This document shows, piece after piece, positions 25,013 to 33,586 of a DNA stretch of 60,094 bases. The stretch is from Butyrivibrio sp. (GTDB lineage Bacteria; Bacillota; Clostridia; Lachnospirales; Lachnospiraceae): the NCBI GenBank assembly GCA_015056655.1, contig SVFV01000021.1, positions 1 through 60,094 on the forward strand, written 5' to 3'. The notes beneath the pieces were generated by a model, which saw nothing but the letters and a program-made list of their open reading frames with translations, had not been told where the DNA came from and ran no database searches. The first letter of the stretch is position 1, and the number at the start of each line of letters is the position of its first letter. Position numbers and translations under genes: made by a program.

Positions 25013-25801
25013 ATGATCAGAAAGATAAAGAATATTTTCATAATAAGTGTTTTTGTTTCAACGCTGTTTTTACTTCTTGGATTTTCGATAGATGCACATG
25101 CTGAAGAATACCTTAAAATCGGAGATACATTTGAAGATATGGGCAATGTCTACCAAGTGACAAAGCCATATAATGGTTCAAGCTATGGCAGATGCAAACT
25201 AATAAAAGTGAGTGGTTTTTGGAACGCAAGTGGCATGCATACGACTTTAATTGAATTAAACAAGACTGTCACTACACAAAATAACGGCGTTACTGAATAC
25301 TATTTCCAAAATGAATTTGCAGATGGTCTTTTTAAAAATAATGTCGAACTAGAAAGAATATCTATTTATATCAATCATAGTCAAACATATAGCAACATCC
25401 CATTAAGTGCTGAAAAGAATGTTATTCCCAAAAACTGTTTTTCAGGATGCAAATATCTCCAAGAAGTGCAAATCACTAGTGGCTATAGTGATAAAAAATA
25501 TCCTAAAGATGCAAAGAAATTAACATTTGAAAAAAATTGTTTCAATAAATGTAGCGACACGCTCAGTATCACTTTTATCAACATTGGAGCAAAAAATATC
25601 AAAGTAAAAAAAGGCGCTTTGGGAAAGAGTAGCTGTAAAAGAGCTCTTATAATCGATTGCGCTGATCATATGCAAAAATCTTTGAATTCAAACAAGGATA
25701 GGATTAACATAGCTAAAATGTTCAAAAAGTCAGGCGCTGCCAGACCCATTAAGTATGTATATAAAGATCATGATGGATGGTGGTATAAAACTCTAAAATA
25801 A
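25013..25801 (+). CDS. Secreted BspA-like leucine-rich-repeat protein
   Basis: A signal peptide (to about residue 30, ending HAEE) is followed by a beta-rich region. Two degenerate LRR_5/BspA-type turns, IPKNCFSGCKYLQEVQI and FEKNCFNKCSDTLSI, come next, then a KVKKGAL repeat end. The 262-residue product has no wall anchor. AAAGGAG precedes the ATG. The gene is more A/T-rich than its neighbours, is alone on the plus strand and ends at a strong terminator. An adhesive surface role is inference. Confidence 0.7.
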   Translation: MIRKIKNIFIISVFVSTLFLLLGFSIDAHAEEYLKIGDTFEDMGNVYQVTKPYNGSSYGRCKLIKVSGFWNASGMHTTLIELNKTVTTQNNGVTEYYFQNEFADGLFKNNVELERISIYINHSQTYSNIPLSAEKNVIPKNCFSGCKYLQEVQITSGYSDKKYPKDAKKLTFEKNCFNKCSDTLSITFINIGAKNIKVKKGALGKSSCKRALIIDCADHMQKSLNSNKDRINIAKMFKKSGAARPIKYVYKDHDGWWYKTLK

Positions 25802-25830
25802 ATTTGCTTAAAAATTTTTAAAAAATATTG

Positions 25831-25870
25831 GAACAGGTGCCCCGCTCAAGGCACCTGTTCTATTATTTTA
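25831..25870. terminator. Bidirectional terminator
   Basis: Perfect 11-base arms GAACAGGTGCC and GGCACCTGTTC flank an eight-base loop. A T-rich run follows on the plus strand and an A-rich run precedes the left arm. It separates the LRR gene from the convergent five-gene operon. Confidence 0.8.
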
Positions 25871-25871
25871 T

Positions 25872-26852
25872 TTATTCTTTTCTCGCTATAACCTCAACCC
25901 ACATTTCACTCTCACGGCCAGGTCTGTTATCTGAGCCAACATCATTTCTCAGAATTTCGAATCCAGCATTTTCAAAAAGTGGAATCACACTCTTCTCATT
26001 GAAGTCACTGAACTTACGCTCACCACGCATCTTGGTGCCATCACCGTACTTGAAAGAAGCGTATATAACTCCGCCATCCTTGAGTGCCTTATTCATCTTA
26101 CCCATTATCTCTGGTAGCTGATCCATAGGCACATGGAGGAGTGAAGCACTTGCCCAGATGCCATCAAACTTGTTCTCGAAGGACATCTCTTCAAATCTCA
26201 TATCCAGGACTTCCTGCCCGATATACTCCGAAGCTCTTTTTCGCATTTCAGGAGATGCATCAAATGCTGTCACTTCGTATCCTGCTTCCATGAAGGCTTT
26301 ACTATCACGTCCACTTCCGCATCCAGCGTCAAGAACTGCTGCCTTTTCAGGAAGAAGCGCCGTAAACTTGTCCCTAGATTCTGACATATCAGCGACAACA
26401 CTTCCATCGAAGAAAGAATCAGCATTTTCGTTGTAATACTCTACGTTCTTATCAACCATTCCTGCAGCAATCTTAGGTAGTAATGATATATCTGCAGGAA
26501 GCCAAGCAACACTTCTAAGGTCGTTTACCTCAAGCCATTTAGCTGCTTCATGTTCCAATAGTTGTAGCTTACCTTCTACAACAGTAGCCCAATAACAGTT
26601 CATATGAAGATGAAAAGTATCATAATCATAATCGATAACATCTATAAGATCATGCACTTCAATCTCTGTGCCAAGCTCTTCTCGAATCTCCCTTACGAGT
26701 GCCTCTTCCGGAGTTTCACCCTCTTCGATTTTTCCTCCGGGAAATTCCCAGCCATCCTTAAAATCTCCATATCCCCGCTGGGTTGCAAATATCTTTGTTT
26801 TCTTCTTGTAATCATCGCAGATAATAGCTGCGACTACGTTAACATTTTTCAT
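25872..26852 (-). CDS. Nudix hydrolase fused to a SAM methyltransferase
   Basis: Two catalytic domains share one 326-residue chain. Residues 1-130 are a MutT-type Nudix domain, with WEFPGGKIEEGETPEEALVR continuing into the Glu-rich end of the box (to about 61), as in 8-oxo-dGTP or 5-methyl-dCTP pyrophosphatases. Residues 135-326 are a class I methyltransferase with VLDAGCGSGRDS (173-184) and the acidic AFDAS (196-200). It is the last gene of a five-gene operon, starting 2 nt after the helicase stop. The pairing suggests handling of damaged or modified nucleotides; the methyl target is unknown. Confidence 0.85.
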   Translation of the reverse strand: MKNVNVVAAIICDDYKKKTKIFATQRGYGDFKDGWEFPGGKIEEGETPEEALVREIREELGTEIEVHDLIDVIDYDYDTFHLHMNCYWATVVEGKLQLLEHEAAKWLEVNDLRSVAWLPADISLLPKIAAGMVDKNVEYYNENADSFFDGSVVADMSESRDKFTALLPEKAAVLDAGCGSGRDSKAFMEAGYEVTAFDASPEMRKRASEYIGQEVLDMRFEEMSFENKFDGIWASASLLHVPMDQLPEIMGKMNKALKDGGVIYASFKYGDGTKMRGERKFSDFNEKSVIPLFENAGFEILRNDVGSDNRPGRESEMWVEVIARKE

Positions 26853-26854
26853 AA

Positions 26855-29800
26855 TTATCCTACTTCCAGTTTGCTTGTCTTTTTAATGTATTTAGCAGGT
26901 ATTGGATTATCCAGGTGCCATGTAATATTCATTGGCCTGCTGCCATGATGACTTACATATTTAGCTGTTCCAAGATATGTATATGGTGCAGCACCAGCCA
27001 TATCCGTCTTGAATTCTCTCACAAATAATAGAATCTTACTTCCTTCACGGACATGGTTAATATACCTCTGTCCTGTTGGAGAAGTATCTGAAGTTGTACT
27101 CTGACTCTGCCAATGGAAAAACTCCTCATTGATAGAGTAATCATTGTACATAGTCGTCGGCGAATAATCCTTATCGGCCTTATTGAGTGTTACAAAGAAT
27201 ACATCCAACTTCTTATCATCAAGCCACTTAACACCCTCACGAACAGTCTGCGGTTTCATGAAGTCCATCGCCACAAGAATCTGATCCCTTGTGTAAGTAC
27301 AGTACAATTCTAGCGGACAATCAAATCCCAAATCAACGCTCTCGCCTACAACGTCAATTCTTTCGAGATTGTAGTTAAGAAGCTCGATCAGCTCTTCTAA
27401 CATGTTTTTACAATTACAAAGTTCTGAAATATTCTGTTTTACTTCCGGAGCATTCCAATCATCCACCGCATTCTGCCACAGTGTCACATAAAACATCTGC
27501 ATCATTCGCTGATAAGTTTCAGGTAAAACACAAATATCAATATCATTTACTCTTGGCAAAATCTCAAGTAAAAATCTAATCCACTTAGCAGAATCCACAG
27601 CGACGAATTTCGCAAATGCCTTAGTCATTTTCTCTTCTATTGACTCGGTAAAATCACTGATCACACCTGCATCTGCGCATAGTCTTGCAAAGGAGTACTT
27701 CGCATAAATACTATATGCATTCAAGTGATAATAATTCAGGAAGTTCTTCAAAGATAGCTCTAACCCACTATCTTCTGTAAATGTCTCAATCCTTGAAACA
27801 AGACCTGCTCTACTATCAAATGATTGCTTTATATTATTTAAGATAACCTGCGTAGCTTTCTTCTCAAGCTGTACATAGCATCCCTTTGGAAGCGCTGTAA
27901 ACCCATGCTTTATTTCATACTGAACACTATGGTTTGTGTTAGCAAGTAAAGCTGAAAATTTCTCTTCGAAGTTATATTTCTTATTCGCCTGCCCTATAAA
28001 ATCAAGGACTGTCAGACATTCCTTGCCTTCTGACAATCGAAGTCCTCTTCCTAGCTGTTGCAAGAACACTGTTAGTGACTCAGTAGGTCTAAGGAAAAGA
28101 ACTGTCTCAACCTCAGGTATATCAATACCTTCATTGTACAGATCCACAACAAAGATGAATTTAATATCTCCAGCCAACAACATCTTCTTGGCATTAGTCC
28201 TGTCAGTATCCGATGAACTTGATGTAAGTGCTATCGATGGAATCCCTTTCTCATTGAAATAGTCACTCATAAACTTGGCATGCTCGATAGATACGCAAAA
28301 TCCCAGACCATGAACAGCATCCATGTCTGTGACATACTTATACAAAGAGTTGATGATATGGTTCGCTCTCTTCTCTGCAATAGCCCTATTCATCGAGTAC
28401 AGATTGCTCAGTTCAGACTTATCATAACCACCTCTAACCCATCTAACTTCTGACAAATCAGTTTCATCTGAAACACCAAAATACTGGAATGGACATAAGA
28501 GCTTTCTCTCTATCGCCTCTGGTAGTCTAATCTCTGCAGCTATTCTGCCATCAAAATAATCAAGAACATTCTTGCCATCCATTCGCTCCGGAGTAGCTGT
28601 AAGTCCTAATAATATCTGTGGTTTGAATGTGCTTAATAGTCCTTGATACGTAGGTGCTGCTGCATGATGAAACTCATCAACTACAATAAAATCATAATGA
28701 TCTGCAGGAAGAATCTCATACAATTCCTGAGACCTAACTGTCTGTATAGAAACAAAAAGATGATTCAAATTCTCCGGCTTCTCACCGCCCACATACAACT
28801 CACCAAAATTTGGATCCTTTAAAACAGCCCTGAATACTTCTCTACTCTGCCTAAGAATCTCTTCTCTATGTACAACAAAAAGAAGTTTATTCTGCCTATC
28901 AGGATGTTTCTTGCAAAACCGCCTATAATCAAAAGCTGCAATTAGTGTCTTTCCTGTACCCGTAGCAGCTACTACAAGATTCTTATTTCTCCCTCTAATT
29001 ATTCTCTCAGCATCAAGTCTATCCAATATCTCCTGCTGATAGGGATACGGATTGATATCAACAATAAAGCCATATCCATCCGTAGTATTACCACGCCTCT
29101 CTGCTCTAAGCGCAGTTCTTAACTTGTCATAGCTATCATGCGTGTACTTCTCAAATGTAGTTGAATTCCAATAGCTTTCAAAAGTAGCTTCTATCTTCTG
29201 TATAGTTGGAGCCATGTCCTTAGTGGTTACCTTGATATTCCACTCTAAGCCACTGGACATAGCTACGTTGGACATGTTTGAAGATCCCACATAAGCAGTG
29301 GTAAAGCCTGTATTTCTATAAAAAATGTATGCCTTAGCATGAAGCCTTGTACGCTTAGTATCATAAGATATGCGTACTTCCGCCCCAGTGAGATCACAAA
29401 GCTCATCGATCGCCTTCGCATCTGTAGCTCCCATATACGATGTGGTGATAATCCTTAGCTTTCCACCGCGCTCTGTGAAACGCTTCAGCTCATCATATAG
29501 AAGTCTTAATCCGTTCCATTTAATAAAAGAGACAAGCATATCTATCCTATCTGCTGTCTCCATTTCCTTCCTAAGCTCAGAGTACATCTGCGGTTCATGA
29601 ATAGCTCCAGTAAAAAGACTACTCTGGGCAACAGATGTCTCCGGGCGTACAATATCTCTGGCCTTTCTTTGGCCAATTTTATACATGGGATCATTTTCTG
29701 AAAGAAGTGCCAAGAGCTGCTCTGCACTATCAGCTACTGCAAGTTCCTTTAGATCATCTAGATTATTCTCATCTGATATCAGACCAACAACCTTATTAAC

Positions 29801-30004
29801 AAGCTCAATCTTAGCCCCAAGATTTTCATCATCAGAAATACGATCCAATGCTTTATGCACTACTTCCGAAACATACTTTGAAAGGATCTCAGATGCTTCC
29901 GCACCATCGATCTTTTCAACACGTTTCAAGTCATCCGCAGAACCATTAAGCTCTGACTGTATCTGCTTATTTATGATCTGTTCATATAATCCGGGTTCTA
30001 ACAT
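26855..30004 (-). CDS. PLD-type nuclease / SF2 helicase / DUF3427 protein
   Basis: This 1049-residue multidomain enzyme begins with a helical region, then a phospholipase-D-like nuclease (about 135-285) with HAK (222-224) and GSSN (240-243). The superfamily II helicase core (about 315-690) has AATGTGKT (346-353), DEFH (443-446), TATP (469-472) and a late QLGRGLR. The C-terminal region up to 1045 resembles DUF3427, ending in a PUA/EVE-like YLGTAKYVSHHGSRP segment that may read modified bases. GAGG precedes the ATG. It is the central gene of the operon, between HNH and Nudix-methyltransferase. Confidence 0.9.
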   Translation of the reverse strand: MLEPGLYEQIINKQIQSELNGSADDLKRVEKIDGAEASEILSKYVSEVVHKALDRISDDENLGAKIELVNKVVGLISDENNLDDLKELAVADSAEQLLALLSENDPMYKIGQRKARDIVRPETSVAQSSLFTGAIHEPQMYSELRKEMETADRIDMLVSFIKWNGLRLLYDELKRFTERGGKLRIITTSYMGATDAKAIDELCDLTGAEVRISYDTKRTRLHAKAYIFYRNTGFTTAYVGSSNMSNVAMSSGLEWNIKVTTKDMAPTIQKIEATFESYWNSTTFEKYTHDSYDKLRTALRAERRGNTTDGYGFIVDINPYPYQQEILDRLDAERIIRGRNKNLVVAATGTGKTLIAAFDYRRFCKKHPDRQNKLLFVVHREEILRQSREVFRAVLKDPNFGELYVGGEKPENLNHLFVSIQTVRSQELYEILPADHYDFIVVDEFHHAAAPTYQGLLSTFKPQILLGLTATPERMDGKNVLDYFDGRIAAEIRLPEAIERKLLCPFQYFGVSDETDLSEVRWVRGGYDKSELSNLYSMNRAIAEKRANHIINSLYKYVTDMDAVHGLGFCVSIEHAKFMSDYFNEKGIPSIALTSSSSDTDRTNAKKMLLAGDIKFIFVVDLYNEGIDIPEVETVLFLRPTESLTVFLQQLGRGLRLSEGKECLTVLDFIGQANKKYNFEEKFSALLANTNHSVQYEIKHGFTALPKGCYVQLEKKATQVILNNIKQSFDSRAGLVSRIETFTEDSGLELSLKNFLNYYHLNAYSIYAKYSFARLCADAGVISDFTESIEEKMTKAFAKFVAVDSAKWIRFLLEILPRVNDIDICVLPETYQRMMQMFYVTLWQNAVDDWNAPEVKQNISELCNCKNMLEELIELLNYNLERIDVVGESVDLGFDCPLELYCTYTRDQILVAMDFMKPQTVREGVKWLDDKKLDVFFVTLNKADKDYSPTTMYNDYSINEEFFHWQSQSTTSDTSPTGQRYINHVREGSKILLFVREFKTDMAGAAPYTYLGTAKYVSHHGSRPMNITWHLDNPIPAKYIKKTSKLEVG

Positions 30005-30045
30005 ATTTTTCCTCGTAGCACTTTAGCTATTTGCTCTATATAATT

Positions 30046-31221
30046 TTATACCTTCCACAATTCATACCCCTGTCTTCTTGCAGAATCATAGACTGGTCGC
30101 ATATTCTTTTCTAGAATATTGCCAAACTCCTCAATTGAATTCCCCGGTCTATATAATTCCTGATTTGCCCAGATTGAATGAATATTATCCTTATAACATG
30201 CTTCAAATCGTTTATGCATTTCAGGATGATTTGAATCGTGAATCAGTCTGTATAAGACGAACTGATTGTTTAAAAACTTTCCAAAAAACGGATCCCATTC
30301 CGGCAGTTTATTACTCTTTGAAGAGTTTAATGATGAATCCATAGGCATAAGATTCCATAATTCATCATTCATAACAAATGACCAAGGTATGAAATGATCC
30401 ACATCATACTTATATGGATCAATTGGTTCATCAGTAAAAACATCCTGTATAGTATCCAAGCTTAATGCAACATCCCAAAGTTTTCTCACTGCATTAAGCT
30501 TCCTCATTTTCTCGTCCATAGGCGCAAGTTTATAAACCAGTCCTGGGACTTCTGGGTTATTATTCTGTAGCCATTTTACCTTTTCAAATTGTATCCATCC
30601 CAATATAGCTACAGCATTATCCTGTATCATTCTTATCCATGAATGATTAAAATACACTTCTTTTTTTAACTTGCTACTAGATCCCAAAGTGTATGGAAGA
30701 ATATTAACCTTATTAACACGCTCAATATAAGCAACCATCCTGCGAATGCTTTCCCAATCAGCGGTTTCATCGACCTTTTTGAAAAAGCCTGCTAAAGCTC
30801 TGTATGGCACCATATTGGTCAATTGTTCTTTTTCTAACTTCAGCTCAGAATCATACTTTTTTATTTCATTTTTTATTTCTACTTTTGAAGCGTTTGCCGG
30901 AAGTCCGCTTATTTCGCTAAGCTTTATAACAGCTCTTTCAAGTCCATCTTTCACTTCCCCTAATACTATTCCACTAAGATGGACATGAAACTCCAAGACG
31001 GAATACCAGGCATTCGCTATCATCTCATTAATTATTTCATCAAAAGTTGTCTCTTCAAGACCTTCTGTAATCAGATTTACAATTGCTTCAAGCCAATAAA
31101 ACTTATAACAATATGATGGATTCTTCATCATAAGAGAGAAGCCTTCTATATCCAATTGGTTATAGTAGTCTCCTTCAATTTTCAGATCATATTTTGTTAT
31201 GCTTGGATTAACCCCATCCAT
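30046..31221 (-). CDS. HNH endonuclease-domain protein
   Basis: The last third of this 391-residue protein carries an HNH-type motif: DVDHFIPWSF (272-282) with the catalytic His, then WNLMPMDSSLN and SSKSNKLPEW. The N-terminal 250 residues are helical and match nothing I recognise; they probably contact partners or DNA. GGAG lies 8-9 nt upstream of the ATG, inside the end of the MazG-like gene, with 2 nt between the two genes. It precedes the helicase by 41 nt. This points to a dedicated nuclease subunit of the system. Confidence 0.85.
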   Translation of the reverse strand: MDGVNPSITKYDLKIEGDYYNQLDIEGFSLMMKNPSYCYKFYWLEAIVNLITEGLEETTFDEIINEMIANAWYSVLEFHVHLSGIVLGEVKDGLERAVIKLSEISGLPANASKVEIKNEIKKYDSELKLEKEQLTNMVPYRALAGFFKKVDETADWESIRRMVAYIERVNKVNILPYTLGSSSKLKKEVYFNHSWIRMIQDNAVAILGWIQFEKVKWLQNNNPEVPGLVYKLAPMDEKMRKLNAVRKLWDVALSLDTIQDVFTDEPIDPYKYDVDHFIPWSFVMNDELWNLMPMDSSLNSSKSNKLPEWDPFFGKFLNNQFVLYRLIHDSNHPEMHKRFEACYKDNIHSIWANQELYRPGNSIEEFGNILEKNMRPVYDSARRQGYELWKV

Positions 31222-31223
31222 TT

Positions 31224-31550
31224 TTATAACTCCGTATACTTTTTGCTATTTCCATAGCTTTTTTCAACCGGATACTTTTCTGCATTCTTCCTAATCTTTT
31301 CCATGATGGCTGCTTCTATATCAACCCCCATCTTATCTGCCATAAGAATGCAGTAATTCATGATATCAGCAAGTTCTTCTGTAGCCGCCTGCTTGTCATA
31401 TTCCGGGCTCCACTGGAAACATTCCAAAAGTTCTGCTGCCTCAATAGAAATACTCTTTGCCAAGTTTTCAGGAGTATGAAACTGGTCCCAGTTTCTGTCT
31501 TCTGTAAACTTCACCACTTCTTGCTTTACCTTCTCAAAATCCATCCCCAT
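31224..31550 (-). CDS. MazG-like nucleotide pyrophosphohydrolase
   Basis: This 108-residue all-helical protein has the two metal motifs of the MazG/dCTPase group: EAAELLE (about 37-43) and EELADIMNY (about 58-66). Such enzymes hydrolyse (d)NTPs to monophosphates, often non-canonical ones. The ATG overlaps the stop of the GIY-YIG/DUF2075 gene (TAATG), with AAAGG in front, and the stop is 2 nt from the HNH gene. A nucleotide-cleaning or nucleotide-depleting role within the operon is likely. Confidence 0.88.
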   Translation of the reverse strand: MGMDFEKVKQEVVKFTEDRNWDQFHTPENLAKSISIEAAELLECFQWSPEYDKQAATEELADIMNYCILMADKMGVDIEAAIMEKIRKNAEKYPVEKSYGNSKKYTEL

Positions 31551-33199
31551 TAAAACCTTTCCACATATTTCATAAAGTGTTCGCGCAGTTTCTCATCACA
31601 GACATAAATATATGTACCGCGTATTCCCCTGGTCATCAGAATGTAATATATATTTCTGATATAAATATCCAACTCCTCATCTGTTGCAGACTGCTTTCCT
31701 CGCTTATCAAAATAGCATGATTTATCCACAAATATCCTGTGGTTTTCCTCATCATATTTGATATCTTTTCCAAGAATTACAAATGCATAATTAAGATCGT
31801 AGCCTGCGCTGGTATGGATACACCCAACTTCATCGATAGCTCCATCACTGTTTATCCAATTACTCAGGCAATGATTCCACCTCTTACTAATGCCCTCAAT
31901 TTCTATATCATATGCATCAGGATCATTCTTTGTTTTCCATTCCCACGCATATCCAGCAAGCATTCTGCATAGTTCCAGGCTTTTTTCTTTTTTGTATAGT
32001 TCTTTATTAAAGTCATCAAAACTATCAAATATCTTAAAATCGTAATTTGCGAAAGTCTGCCTTTGAACATCTACATCATGCAGAATATCATTCACGTAAT
32101 TTATATATTCTTCACCGCCTTGTACACGCATCTGCATTCTGAGGAAATGAGCCATGTATGCGGCAATTCTCTTGCGCCTTCCCATTTCATGTTTTACCTT
32201 ATCCTCAAAAACTTCTATGGTTGTACCAGAAGGGCCTGATAACTGATCAGGGTCAAAGAAGAATACTGGTGTATTTGAAATTTTCAGTATCCAATCCAAT
32301 TCTGTAGCATCACTCGGCAAACCAAGTTTTTTATTGTTGTTATCATATGCCTGATATCCTACAATGCTACGTCTCACCTGCAATTTTTGTGCTTCATCTA
32401 CAAATAGAATATCCCACTGTCCATTTCTAACCGCTTCAGATGCTCCTATAACATCTCTCGCTGCAAGTCCTTCTATTTTCTTAAATAAGCTTTTTAATGT
32501 GGCTCTAAGCGATGTCTGAGGAATAATGATTCCCATCTTTTTTTCTCTAAATGGGTACTCATGTGTCTTTTCATCCTCATAGTCTCGTAAGTATTTCATC
32601 AGGTAAACTGCTACAATAGTCTTTCCTGTGCCAGGACGGCCTTCAACTACTATCGGTAGATTTTTGCCTTCTCTTATTTCAGTGATAATGTCATCTGCCA
32701 GCTTTTTCTGATCTTTATTTAATTCTTTGAAAGGTGAATATTTATAGAACTCGCTGTTTTTAATCTGTTCCAGCGTATGTTTTGCCAGGTCGTATGATAT
32801 TAGCTGATTCCACAGAGCTTCAAAAGTATCATCATAATCAGGCTTTCCATAGTAGTTTTTATTTGCTATGCCGTCATTTTTATTAGTAATGATATACTTT
32901 CCATCTGCAGAAACAAATTGAATAAGCTTTGATTCATAGTCAAATGTAACAGATTGATTGAACTTATCTGAGTATATGAAATGTACCTGATTAAACTCGC
33001 GCTTTTCATGATTATTGTAATGTTGCTTCATTCTCTCTGCAACATTAGTAGACTCGCCTATATAAACTTTATTTCCATTCTCCAGGATATAAAGCATCGG
33101 CCAGTTTCCAAGATAATCATCACTCCCATAACTATCACTAGGGAATATGTGATCCGTTATAACATAAAGATTTTCTTTTACAGATTCTTTATTTGCCAT
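31550..33199 (-). CDS. GIY-YIG nuclease fused to a DUF2075 ATPase/helicase
   Basis: This is the first gene of the five-gene operon. Residues 34-110 form a GIY-YIG-type module (MLYILENGNKVYIGES, then Asn, Arg and His in order). Residues 160-545 form the DUF2075 superfamily 1-like ATPase, with Walker A GRPGTGKT (187-194), Walker B FVDEAQ (266-271), a FFFDPDQ sensor region and ILMTRGIRGTYIYV near the end. The 549 residues match the known GIY-YIG/DUF2075 architecture. The ATG directly follows AAAAGGG, with GGGG further upstream. Confidence 0.88.
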   Translation of the reverse strand: MANKESVKENLYVITDHIFPSDSYGSDDYLGNWPMLYILENGNKVYIGESTNVAERMKQHYNNHEKREFNQVHFIYSDKFNQSVTFDYESKLIQFVSADGKYIITNKNDGIANKNYYGKPDYDDTFEALWNQLISYDLAKHTLEQIKNSEFYKYSPFKELNKDQKKLADDIITEIREGKNLPIVVEGRPGTGKTIVAVYLMKYLRDYEDEKTHEYPFREKKMGIIIPQTSLRATLKSLFKKIEGLAARDVIGASEAVRNGQWDILFVDEAQKLQVRRSIVGYQAYDNNNKKLGLPSDATELDWILKISNTPVFFFDPDQLSGPSGTTIEVFEDKVKHEMGRRKRIAAYMAHFLRMQMRVQGGEEYINYVNDILHDVDVQRQTFANYDFKIFDSFDDFNKELYKKEKSLELCRMLAGYAWEWKTKNDPDAYDIEIEGISKRWNHCLSNWINSDGAIDEVGCIHTSAGYDLNYAFVILGKDIKYDEENHRIFVDKSCYFDKRGKQSATDEELDIYIRNIYYILMTRGIRGTYIYVCDEKLREHFMKYVERF

Positions 33200-33255
33200 C
33201 CCTTTTATTTCCCCATCATTTTAATCTGATTAGTTTATATTTTCCTCTACTCGTA

Positions 33256-33283
33256 CAAAAACAGGGCGACCTAAGCCGCCCTG
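33256..33283 (-). terminator. Terminator of the small membrane protein gene
   Basis: Arms CAGGGCG (33262-33268) and CGCCCTG (33277-33283) are followed on the minus strand by TTTTTG. It also insulates the start region of the five-gene operon. Confidence 0.75.
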
Positions 33284-33307
33284 GTAATCCCCTCGTCAGA
33301 AAAAAGG

Positions 33308-33496
33308 TTATGCGTTCTTCTCTTCTTTTTCAGCCTTCATAGAAACTGACATTTTGTAAAGTGCAAAACCCATCATGGCAATTCCGAGTCCTGTAACGAT
33401 TCCGCTCAGGAAATCAGAAACATTAGCAGCGTTTACAGCAACAATTGCCATAAGCCCTAATAAGCCAACAACCCCATACTTCTTTGCAAGTGTCAT
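33308..33496 (-). CDS. Small two-helix membrane protein
   Basis: The 62-residue product has two hydrophobic stretches (GVVGLLGLMAIVAVNAA and FLSGIVTGLGIAMMGFALY) and a charged tail KAEKEEKNA. It would be a hairpin in the membrane. GGAGGAG lies 6-9 nt before the ATG and a TATAAT box lies a little further upstream. A terminator follows the stop, so it is a complete single-gene unit. The family is unknown. Its position just upstream of the defence-like operon is noted, but the terminator separates them. Confidence 0.7.
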   Translation of the reverse strand: MTLAKKYGVVGLLGLMAIVAVNAANVSDFLSGIVTGLGIAMMGFALYKMSVSMKAEKEEKNA

Positions 33497-33586
33497 ACCT
33501 TTCTCCTCCGATCTTTGAATTATAAATATTTTAACACACGCAGAACCTGCATGTTAATAGCGTTTCTAAACTTTTGCAGTATTCCT

